The position numbers and the translations under genes are program-made. Below are positions 6,978 to 13,578 of a DNA stretch of 19,114 nucleotides, in pieces. Positions within the stretch are counted from its first letter, which is position 1. Every line of letters begins with the position of its first letter. Below the pieces are notes generated by a model. That model had not been told where the DNA came from. It worked only from the letters and a program-made list of their open reading frames with translations, and did no database searches. Origin of the DNA: Dehalococcoidia bacterium (lineage in GTDB: Bacteria > Chloroflexota > Dehalococcoidia > DSTF01 > JALHUB01); contig JALHUB010000255.1 in NCBI GenBank assembly GCA_022865685.1, positions 1 to 19,114 on the forward strand. Direction: 5' to 3'.

Positions 6978-7670
6978 TCAGGCCGCGGGCAAGAGCCTGC
7001 GCGGGTCGATCTCCAGCGCCGCCAGCACGGCGCCCGTGCGGTCGGAGACCCGGAGCTTCCTGAAGATGTGCCTGAGATGAGTCTTCGTCGTGCCGGGGGT
7101 TATCCCCAGCGTCGATGCGATCTCCTTGTTCCCCATGCCCTGCGCCATTAGCCGGAGCACCTCTCGTTCCCGTCGCGAGAGCCTCCCCAGGGGTGAGTTC
7201 TTATCCGGCGAGTTCATTGCCCAGCCGGAGGACGCGCTGATCCTCGACAGATACGCGAACAGGTCCCCCAGAATCGACGGTTCCACTATGCAGCCGCCGG
7301 ACCTGAGCGTTCGGACCGCTTCGGCCAGCACCGTGGCATCGACATTGCCCCCGAGATAGCCGCGCACTCCAACCCTGACGCACGTCAGGAAGGCGTCCAG
7401 CTCCGGCCGGTCGCTCACGACGATAACGGGCAACGAGGGCCGGCTACGCGATATCTGACGGACCGCTTCCAGCCGCTGCTGCTCCGCGAAACCGTAGCCA
7501 ATGAGGGCCACGTCCGGCGACCGCGCGACCGACTCGAAGACCGCGTCGTCGACCGTCCGGCAGGAAGCGACGACTTCCAGGTCCAGCTGGGCCGCCAGGA
7601 GCCCGCGAAGGCCCTGTCGCGTCAGGTCTACCGGGTCGGCGATGAGGATGCGAATCTGCCGCGAAGCCAT
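6978..7670 (-). CDS. NarL/LuxR-type response regulator with atypical receiver
   Basis: This 230-residue protein has a receiver-like domain (residues ~5-120) and a C-terminal LuxR-type helix-turn-helix (about 160-222: RLSRREREVLRLMAQG, NKEIASTLGITPGTTKTHLRHIFRKL). Key receiver residues are missing. The phospho-acceptor Asp position is Gly58 (ALIGYG where LLDxxMP is usual), the conserved Lys before the last helix is Gly (YLGGN instead of YLLKD), and the acidic pair is Asp-Pro. Control by phosphorylation is thus unlikely. ATG 7670 fits the domain boundary and has GAGGG close upstream; an ATG at 7751 would add 27 charged, poorly structured residues. It is a close paralogue of the gene at 7834-8520, with identical ends (SDRTGAVL, EIDP, RLLPAA), so the two arose by tandem duplication. 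Its targets are unknown. Confidence 0.87.
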   Translation of the reverse strand: MASRQIRILIADPVDLTRQGLRGLLAAQLDLEVVASCRTVDDAVFESVARSPDVALIGYGFAEQQRLEAVRQISRSRPSLPVIVVSDRPELDAFLTCVRVGVRGYLGGNVDATVLAEAVRTLRSGGCIVEPSILGDLFAYLSRISASSGWAMNSPDKNSPLGRLSRREREVLRLMAQGMGNKEIASTLGITPGTTKTHLRHIFRKLRVSDRTGAVLAALEIDPRRLLPAA

Positions 7671-7833
7671 CTCGCCCTCAGGGGCATGGTTTTGGGCGTC
7701 TTCGCCCTCCGGCGGGCCGGGGCGTTCGCCATGTGGCCTGCGCTGTGTCATAGCGAATTATCGTTCGCCGGGACCGCCTTCGCTATAGGGGTAGCGACGT
7801 ATCCGTGGCGGAGCTTCGACGTGGCGACGGGGG

Positions 7834-8049
7834 TCACGCGGCGGGCAGCAGTCGCGAGGGGTCGATCTCCAGCGCCGTGAGCACCGCGCCCGTGCGGTCG
7901 GAGACTTGCAGTTTGCGGAAGATGTGCCTCAGGTGCGTCTTCGCAGTGCCCACGCTTATCCCCAGCAGCGCCCCAATCTCCTTGTTCGCGCGGCCCTGGG
8001 CCATCAGGCGCATCACCTCCCTCTCGCGCGGCGTCAGCTTGCCGAGGGG
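7834..8049 (-). pseudogene. LuxR-type DNA-binding domain cut off by in-frame TGA
   Basis: This is the direct in-frame continuation of the receiver ORF at 8050-8520 after the TGA at 8050-8052; no frameshift is involved. It encodes PLGKLTPREREVMRLMAQG and the complete recognition helix region (TAKTHLRHIFRKL), ending SRLLPAA like the downstream paralogue. The first in-frame ATG lies inside the helix-turn-helix domain (8016), so an internally started product would lack its first helix. Read as one unit, 7834-8520 would give 229 residues counting the stop position, against 230 in the intact paralogue. It is either a decaying half-gene or the readthrough portion of a recoded one. Confidence 0.8.
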
Positions 8050-8520
8050 TCAGCTTTTGTCTGCGAGGTGGGCCGCCCTTCGCGACGCCTCCACGGCCTG
8101 CGACAGGTAGGCGAAAAGGTCTGTGACGATGCTGGGTTCCATCGCACAGCCGCCGGATCTCAGTTTCCGGACGGCTTCGATAAGTCCCGACGCGTCCACA
8201 TTGCCTCCTAAGTAACCGCGAGCTCCAGCTCTAACACACGACAGGAATGCATCGAGCTCGGGGTGGTCGGTCAGGACAAGCACGGGGATCCAGGGCCGGT
8301 TCTTCACTAGCTGGCGAACAGCCTCCAGACGCTGAGGCTCCGAAAAGCCATAGCCCAAAAGGACCACGTCCGGCGACTGCGCGATGGACTCTGAGACAAC
8401 TTCGTCGACCGTCTTGCAGGAGGCAACAACCTCGAGGTCTTCATGTGTCGAGAGGAGTCCGCGGAGACCTTGTCTGGCCAAGTCTGCCGGGTCAGCTATG
8501 AGAACGCGGGTCTTCTGCAT
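8050..8520 (-). CDS. Receiver-domain part of a NarL-type regulator, terminated by in-frame TGA
   Basis: This is a 156-residue receiver-like protein followed by TGA and then, in the same frame, the DNA-binding domain at 7834-8049. It begins MQKTRVLIADPADLARQGL and aligns along its whole length with the neighbouring regulator. It shares the same losses: the phospho-acceptor position is Gly56 (VLLGYG), the Lys position is Gly (YLGGN), and the acidic pair is Asp-Pro. The start is very well supported: AGGAGGT lies eight bases before ATG 8520. The TGA replaces the Ser of DKNSPLG in the paralogue and is followed by C, a context known to favour readthrough. A free-standing receiver, a pseudogene and a sequencing error are all possible. 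Confidence 0.8.
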   Translation of the reverse strand: MQKTRVLIADPADLARQGLRGLLSTHEDLEVVASCKTVDEVVSESIAQSPDVVLLGYGFSEPQRLEAVRQLVKNRPWIPVLVLTDHPELDAFLSCVRAGARGYLGGNVDASGLIEAVRKLRSGGCAMEPSIVTDLFAYLSQAVEASRRAAHLADKS

Positions 8521-8738
8521 CGGCGCTTACCTCCTGAGCGCGTGGCCCGGCACCTTAGCCGCCGCGCGGACGAATCTGGCCCTCGTCCGTTTCCCTGTGC
8601 CGAGACCAATCATCACACGCGTGGGAGAGCGCGGATATGGGGAAGGCAACCTAAAGGGAGAGGGCATTAGGCTAATTAGGGGAGGGAAGCCCATCTACTC
8701 CTGTAGGAGTGCAAGCCCGCCGTTGGCCCCTTAGGGGA
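8521..8738. other. Regulatory gap upstream of the regulator pair, no gene
   Basis: These 218 bases contain the ribosome binding site AGGAGGT of the regulator, a purine-rich stretch (8638-8688) with ATTAGGCTAATTAG, and two palindromes: the NarL-like box at 8696-8711 and CCCCTTAGGGG at 8727-8737, which directly follows the GH38-like stop. Short stem and missing T tract argue against the latter being a terminator. No convincing -35/-10 pair is visible on the minus strand. Confidence 0.5.
8696..8711. promoter_or_regulatory. Candidate NarL-type 7-2-7 binding site
   Basis: TACTCCT-GT-AGGAGTG matches the E. coli NarL 7-2-7 consensus (TACYYMT, two bases, AKRRGTA) at 13 of 14 defined positions. It lies 176 bases upstream of a regulator whose DNA-binding domain belongs to the NarL/LuxR family, so autoregulation by one of the two paralogues is a reasonable inference. 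Binding specificity of these particular proteins is unknown. Confidence 0.4.
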
Positions 8739-11105
8739 TCAATGCTCGCCGGCACCGCTCAAGCGCAGCGTCTGCAGTCCCCAGGGTCGCAGGGGGATGG
8801 TCCGACCGGTGGGCGCTTCGTCGACGAGGCCGAGCGAGCAGCGCCACAGCGAAAGAGGACCGCCGCTGGTCACGCTCGCTTCGACGCCGTTCGCGGAGGC
8901 GTTCCGGAGGCGCACGTATACCTTGCCCTGCCGCACGAACATCGACGACAGCAACGCCTCCTCCGGCTCGATGCTCAGGAAGCTGCCCTCCGGAGGCAGA
9001 TTGCCGGCGTGCGGCGTAACGAACACGCCCAGGCAGGGAAGCTGATAGTCCAGCGCCGAACGCAACGCCTCCAGCCGCGAAGCGAACGGCAGCAGGGCGC
9101 ACTCCCACACGCGGGTCCCTCTGAGGAGCGTGTCTTGCGGGCGGCCCTGCGGAGGTCGTGCCAGCATGCTGCGAAGCACGCCCCGCGAGGCGTTGAAGCG
9201 ATATCCGCAATGGTCGCGATTCAGCAGCGCAATACCCTGTTCCCGTTCATCGTCCAGCCCGGCCAGGCCGAGCGCGACGGCCCGCTCGCCGGGCGCGTCA
9301 CCGACGTAGAAGGGCGAATCGGCGAAGAAGCGTCCGCCTGAAGCCGATTGCAGGTCCAGTGATAGCGCTCGCGCATCCTCGTCGGGTGCGCTATCGCGAC
9401 GCGCCTGCCCGAACGTCAGCCCCTTCCCGAAGTCGATCTCCGTTCGCAGGTCTATGCGCGGCAGCGTCCGATAGAACGTCATCCACTGCCGGAAGGACAT
9501 GCCGACAAGACGCCCCTCGACCATATAGCGTTCAAGGACGGACCCGTGCCGGTCGGCTTCGAGCGCGGTGACGCCCTCCCGCGAGTCGTGTGGGCGACCA
9601 TCTTTCCACATCGTCAGGTAGCCCGCTGCGTGGGCAAGCCTGTTTCCGGCCGCCTCCACGCTCATGCCGCCTCTCTCGCCGACCTCCGCTGAGTAGAACT
9701 CGTTGGCGAAGAAGCGCGAGCTCGGCGCCGCCGCCGCTGTCGCGGGCACGTCGTACGGCGCCGCGGGGCGAACCTCCAGCAGCCGGTAGCCCAGCGCCGG
9801 CACCTGCGCCACGAAGCCAAGCGTCACGTATCCGTCGCGACGCTCCACCACCTGCGACGGTACCTCGCGCCCGCCCTGCGCGATGCGATAGCCCTCGCCT
9901 CCCAGCGTTATCTCCATGTACTCGTTTCGCGGCCAGGATGACGGGTTGAACACCACAAGCCCGCGTCCCTCGATGCTGGAGCTGTCGACGTACGATGCCA
10001 GGAACTTCGCTGCCGCCTCCGCCAGTGCGCGACCCGCCACCAGAGCAGCGCCGGCGCCCCCGTCGCCCGTCTCCGCCGTCTGTGGGCGCAGCAGGTCGCT
10101 CCACGCCTGATCGAGCTCCCTCTCGTCGCTGCCCCTGCCCATGGCGTAGGCCAGCGCGTCCAGCCGTTCCGACAGCAGCAGCGTCTTCTCCGCCTCTGCC
10201 GCCTTGCGACCCGACAGGTCGTCGCCGCCTTCCGCAGCGTCGGTTTCGACGACCGACACCGCCTGCTGCGAGGGCGCCGCCGGCCCGACGACCTCGAAGT
10301 ATTCCCGTGGCGTCGCGAAGCGCACGTCTTCCCTGGCCGCGACCGCTGCCCGGCTGGCGGCCGGCCCGTCCCAGGAGGCGACGTCGCTGATCCGGCAAAG
10401 GAGCGGCGGCGCCGCCGTGTCCACGCCGCGCAAGCCTTCCAGGCGCTCGTTGCTCCAGTTCAGGGGATCGGAATAAGCCGGCGCGGCCACTGCGAACGCC
10501 GTCGATATCTCGCTGCCGTCGGGCCCGCGCAGGCGGATCGCAGTCGGGCGCTCCCGCGGATACGCGTCGCCCTCGACCGCGATCAGGCGCTGGAAGCCGA
10601 ACGCGGCGAGTATTTGCGGGAGTTGCGGGAAGAGCTGGTCGTCGCGCACCAGGCACGACGCCGTCTCGACGCCCAGAGTGTCGCGGACGACTTCCAGGCC
10701 GTGCGCGATTCGACGCAGGATCGATTCGCTGCCGGGCGCCGCCGACCGCTGGCGCGACCAGTCGCCGCCGGCGATCTCCAGCCGTCCGCCCGCCAGCGCC
10801 GCTCGAATCCGCCCGATCGCCTCCGGCGCCTTCGCGGCCAGCTCCGCCAGCGTCTCCTCGTCGAGGTCGAGGACCGCCCGCAGCCGGTCGTTCCCCTGCA
10901 GGCTTTGGAGCAGCGCCTCAGCGCTTGCGGGCCAGACGTCATCGGGCGTCCGTTCCCGCCCGGTAGGGCTGCTGCGATAGATGTCGAGGAGATAGAGAGG
11001 GCTGTCGAGGCCGTCTTCGAGGACCGTTCCCGCCGCCGACTGGGTGAGCAACAGTTCCTCGCGCACGAGGCGCTCGCCGCGTTCGATTTCCGCTCGGCGG
11101 GCCAT
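8739..11105 (-). CDS. Glycoside hydrolase family 38-like protein, catalytic motifs not recognisable
   Basis: The 788-residue product follows the GH38 alpha-mannosidase plan. Residues ~100-185 contain GRLEIAGGDW, GSESILRRIAHGLE and DDQLFPQLPQILAAFGF, which align with the family's substrate-site segments (GxWxxxD, GESLxRQ, PDxFGxSxQLPQIL). From about residue 380 there is a typical beta-rich C-terminal domain (GLVVFNPSSWPRNEYMEI). However, the N-terminal zinc-binding H-x-H/H-x-D motif is absent and the canonical nucleophile motif is not intact, so hydrolysis is doubtful. There is no signal peptide, which implies a cytosolic protein. ATG 11105 has GGGGGGA nine bases upstream; an in-frame TTG at 11123 overlaps that purine run. 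A TTGACA/TATTCT promoter lies 47-76 bases upstream, so it is probably its own transcription unit. A divergent active hydrolase, or a carbohydrate-binding protein, remains possible. Confidence 0.7.
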   Translation of the reverse strand: MARRAEIERGERLVREELLLTQSAAGTVLEDGLDSPLYLLDIYRSSPTGRERTPDDVWPASAEALLQSLQGNDRLRAVLDLDEETLAELAAKAPEAIGRIRAALAGGRLEIAGGDWSRQRSAAPGSESILRRIAHGLEVVRDTLGVETASCLVRDDQLFPQLPQILAAFGFQRLIAVEGDAYPRERPTAIRLRGPDGSEISTAFAVAAPAYSDPLNWSNERLEGLRGVDTAAPPLLCRISDVASWDGPAASRAAVAAREDVRFATPREYFEVVGPAAPSQQAVSVVETDAAEGGDDLSGRKAAEAEKTLLLSERLDALAYAMGRGSDERELDQAWSDLLRPQTAETGDGGAGAALVAGRALAEAAAKFLASYVDSSSIEGRGLVVFNPSSWPRNEYMEITLGGEGYRIAQGGREVPSQVVERRDGYVTLGFVAQVPALGYRLLEVRPAAPYDVPATAAAAPSSRFFANEFYSAEVGERGGMSVEAAGNRLAHAAGYLTMWKDGRPHDSREGVTALEADRHGSVLERYMVEGRLVGMSFRQWMTFYRTLPRIDLRTEIDFGKGLTFGQARRDSAPDEDARALSLDLQSASGGRFFADSPFYVGDAPGERAVALGLAGLDDEREQGIALLNRDHCGYRFNASRGVLRSMLARPPQGRPQDTLLRGTRVWECALLPFASRLEALRSALDYQLPCLGVFVTPHAGNLPPEGSFLSIEPEEALLSSMFVRQGKVYVRLRNASANGVEASVTSGGPLSLWRCSLGLVDEAPTGRTIPLRPWGLQTLRLSGAGEH

Positions 11106-11151
11106 CGACGTTGTTCCCCCCAATCCGCTGAGGGCGTCTTATCCTGGGAGA

Positions 11152-11181
11152 AGAATAGGCGGAAGTGTATAAGCTTGTCAA
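11152..11181 (-). promoter_or_regulatory. Sigma70-type promoter for the GH38-like gene
   Basis: On the minus strand TTGACA (11176-11181) is followed, after 18 bases, by TATTCT (11152-11157). The -35 is consensus and the -10 matches four of six positions. The predicted start is near 11145, giving a leader of about 40 bases before ATG 11105. Confidence 0.7.
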
Positions 11182-11190
11182 CAGCAGCGG

Positions 11191-11210
11191 CGCGACCAAT
11201 CGTGGTCGCG
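11191..11210. other. Perfect 8-bp stem-loop upstream of the GH38-like promoter
   Basis: CGCGACCA and TGGTCGCG pair perfectly around the loop ATCG. The structure lies 10 bases upstream of the -35 element, in the gap after the MFS gene. It has no T tract on either strand, so an operator is as likely as a transcript end. Its arm shares the core CGCGACC with the dyad at 4608-4633, but the arms are in the opposite order. Confidence 0.4.
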
Positions 11211-11260
11211 TCCATGCGCCCTTCGCGAGCATCGGGTAAGGTGCGCTGATCGCGCTCCAG

Positions 11261-11287
11261 GTTCGATGCGCGGGCTGCGCATCGAAC
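11261..11287 (-). terminator. Perfect 11-bp hairpin downstream of the MFS gene
   Basis: GTTCGATGCGC and GCGCATCGAAC pair perfectly around a five-base loop, starting 29 bases beyond the MFS stop codon. Position and stability suit a transcript-end or 3'-protecting structure for the MFS transcript, but there is no U tract, so intrinsic termination is uncertain. Confidence 0.45.
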
Positions 11288-11315
11288 TATCCCGATACCT
11301 CCTTCCCCCGGCCGC

Positions 11316-12605
11316 CTACTCGAATCCCTCCAGCAGCGCCTCCTCCATGGCCGGCGCGCGCGCCGGCTGCTGCCCCATCAAGTAGATCAGCGCCGCGGCC
11401 AGGCAGTCGACGACGATGTACGCTATGAATATGATGCTATAGGCACCCGTCGCGTCGTACACCAGGCCGGCCGTTATCGGCCCCAGCGCGTTGAACGCGC
11501 TCGTCACCGCCACCATCGCGCCGAGAATCGTTGCTATCGAGGCCATCCCAAAGCAATGGACCGCCATCATCGGCTGGAGCGCCACCACCGCGCCCATCGA
11601 ATAGCCGAAGACCAGCGCGAACACGACCACCCCTAGAACGCTGCCGCCGCTTTGCAGCAGCACCGCCAGTCCCACCGCCTGCATCAGGAACACGCCGGCC
11701 GTGACCGGTCGCGGCGACACCCTGTCCGCCAGGTAGCCCGACGCTATCTTTCCCACAACGCCGATGCCCGAGACGCAGCCCAGGATCAGCCCCGCCTTCG
11801 CGCTGGAGAACCCCTGGTCCTCCAGGAACGGCACCACGTGAATCAGCACCGCGCCCAGCGTCGCGAACGCCAGGCTGAACGCCGCCGAAACGACGAAGAA
11901 CGTCGGCGTCCGCAGCGCCTCGCCCAGCGACCAGCCGTCGCCCGCCGCGCCCTCGCCCGTGCGACGAGCGATGACCTCCTCCGCGCCGTCCGGCAGCAGC
12001 CCCATCTCCGACGGGTGCTGCCGGATGACGAACATCGCCAGCGGCGCCATGACGGCGACGATCAGGCCGCCCTCGATGAAGAAGGTCGCTTGCCAGCCGA
12101 CCGCGTCGATTAACAGCGCGGCCAGGGGCGCGAACACCAGCCCGCCCAGGCCGATGCCCGCCGTCGTTAAGCCCAGCGCCAGCCCCCGCCTGCGGTCGAA
12201 CCAGTTGGCGACGACCGCGCCGACAGGCACGATCATGATCGCCGACCGCCACGCTGCCATGACCATGAACATAGCGTAGAAATAGGCCAGAGACCGTGTT
12301 AGCCCCAGCAGGCCGAGGCTGACGCCCATCATCACGCCGCCGACGCCCATCAGCCGCCGCGCGCCCACCCTTCCGACGAGCACGCCCGTGACCGGGCCGA
12401 ACAACCCGCTGATCAGCGCGGCGAGCGAGAGCGCCACCGATATCTGCCCGCGCGACCAGCCGAACTCGTCCTGGAAGGGCACGACGAAGACGCCCATGGC
12501 GTAGAATGCCGGTCCAGCGCTCAGAAACATGATGGCGCAGAGCGCGGCAACCACCCACCAGCCGTAGAACACCCTGGGACGAGCTTGAGGCGATTGCGCT
12601 GTCAT
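11316..12605 (-). CDS. MFS transporter, oxalate/formate-antiporter or monocarboxylate-like
   Basis: The 429-residue protein has twelve predicted membrane helices in two halves of six, split by a hydrophilic loop around residues 200-230. It begins with the FYGWWVVAALC segment common in OFA/monocarboxylate-type MFS members, followed by FGWSRGQISVALS and the motif-A-like region GRVGARRL between helices 2 and 3; the second half has ADRVSPRP at the matching position. The substrate, probably a small organic anion by family, cannot be determined. ATG 12605 was chosen because GGAAGA lies nine bases upstream; an in-frame ATG at 12614 has that motif directly abutting. It begins 55 bases after the dppC-like gene ends, so it could be read from the same transcript, although no functional link is evident. 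Confidence 0.87.
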   Translation of the reverse strand: MTAQSPQARPRVFYGWWVVAALCAIMFLSAGPAFYAMGVFVVPFQDEFGWSRGQISVALSLAALISGLFGPVTGVLVGRVGARRLMGVGGVMMGVSLGLLGLTRSLAYFYAMFMVMAAWRSAIMIVPVGAVVANWFDRRRGLALGLTTAGIGLGGLVFAPLAALLIDAVGWQATFFIEGGLIVAVMAPLAMFVIRQHPSEMGLLPDGAEEVIARRTGEGAAGDGWSLGEALRTPTFFVVSAAFSLAFATLGAVLIHVVPFLEDQGFSSAKAGLILGCVSGIGVVGKIASGYLADRVSPRPVTAGVFLMQAVGLAVLLQSGGSVLGVVVFALVFGYSMGAVVALQPMMAVHCFGMASIATILGAMVAVTSAFNALGPITAGLVYDATGAYSIIFIAYIVVDCLAAALIYLMGQQPARAPAMEEALLEGFE

Positions 12606-12660
12606 CGCATGCATTCTTCCATGGATTCGCGCGAGAGGGATTCCTGGTTAGCGGGCACCG

Positions 12661-13566
12661 CTAGCGCATCGACCCGGAGCCGCGGAGGCGCGGATCGAAG
12701 ATGTCGCGCATCGCGTCACCCAGCAGGTTGAACGAGAGCACGTAGAGGCTGAGCGCGGCGCCGGGGAAGATCGCCATCCAGGGCGCGTTACGGAAGTAAG
12801 TGACCGCCTCGCCGCTCACGTCGGCGCCCCACGAGGGCTGAGGCGGCGGCAGTCCCAGCCCGAGGAAACTCAGCGCGGCCCCAAGCAGAGATATCACCGG
12901 GATCATGATGCTTACGATGACGATGATCGGCGCGACGATCTGAGGCAATATGTGGCGCAACATGATTCTCATCTGAGAAGCGCCTATCACTCGCGCTGCC
13001 TCGATGTACGTGTTGTTCTTCTCCGCCAGTACGGCGCCGCGCACAATCCTCGACGTCCCCGGGATCGTTCCGATCACAAGGGCGATAATCAAGCTCCGCG
13101 CCGATGGAGTAAGGACAGACGTGATCATCAGGAGAAGAATCAGCGGCGGAAACGCGAGCCAGGCGTCGATTACGCGCTGGATCATGCCGTCGATGGCGCC
13201 TCCCAGATAGCCCGAGACCAGCCCGAGCATCATCGCCAGCCCTACTCCCGCGAACACGGAGACAAGGCCCACCCTCAGCTCTATCGGCGTCGCCCGGATC
13301 ACGCGGCTGAAAATGTCGCGCCCCAGCGTGTCCGTCCCGAACGGATGCGTCAGCGTCGGCGACTGCATGAGCGCGGACGACTGCTCCGTAGGGCTGTACG
13401 GCGCAATCCAGCGGCCGAAGACAGCCAGGAACAGAAACATCGTCACGCCGGCTAGCCCCAGCATGCCCAGAGGATGATGCCGAAGGCGGGCAAGGAAAGT
13501 CAGCGGCCACGGCCGGGCCGCCCGCATCGCCTGCCATCCTTCGACTGTCGCCGCTTCGGTAGCCAA
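12661..13566 (-). CDS. dppC: ABC transporter permease, DppC/OppC type
   Basis: The 301-residue membrane protein has an N-terminal helix (about residues 32-53) followed by the extracytoplasmic segment HPFGTDTLGRDIFSRV, which is diagnostic of DppC/OppC permeases, and then five further helices. The ATPase-contacting EAA loop reads EAARVIGASQMRIMLRHILP, and the C-terminal FDPRLRG is typical. Such subunits pair with a DppB partner to import peptides, nickel or related solutes across the cytoplasmic membrane. TTG at 13566 has AGGA six bases upstream; ATG 13527 is a later alternative. The gene starts 12 bases after the DppB-type gene. No ATPase or solute-binding protein is encoded in the window, so the substrate is open. 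Confidence 0.92.
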   Translation of the reverse strand: MATEAATVEGWQAMRAARPWPLTFLARLRHHPLGMLGLAGVTMFLFLAVFGRWIAPYSPTEQSSALMQSPTLTHPFGTDTLGRDIFSRVIRATPIELRVGLVSVFAGVGLAMMLGLVSGYLGGAIDGMIQRVIDAWLAFPPLILLLMITSVLTPSARSLIIALVIGTIPGTSRIVRGAVLAEKNNTYIEAARVIGASQMRIMLRHILPQIVAPIIVIVSIMIPVISLLGAALSFLGLGLPPPQPSWGADVSGEAVTYFRNAPWMAIFPGAALSLYVLSFNLLGDAMRDIFDPRLRGSGSMR

Positions 13567-13578
13567 ACGAAATCCTGC

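Noticed and set aside
7834..8520. A frameshift between the receiver and DNA-binding parts of the upstream regulator
   Set aside because: Both parts are in the same frame (start positions differ by a multiple of three); the only interruption is the TGA codon.
8727..8737. CCCCTTAGGGG as terminator of the GH38-like gene
   Set aside because: The stem is at most five base pairs with an almost absent loop, and no T tract follows.
9532..10656. Long second minus-strand frame within the GH38-like gene
   Set aside because: It overlaps the GH38-like frame completely; it is Gly/Arg/Ala-rich without motifs, whereas the main frame has family motifs, a promoter and a ribosome binding site.
11437..12558. 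Second minus-strand frame within the MFS gene
   Set aside because: Shadow frame with Arg/Gly-rich composition; the main frame has twelve membrane helices.
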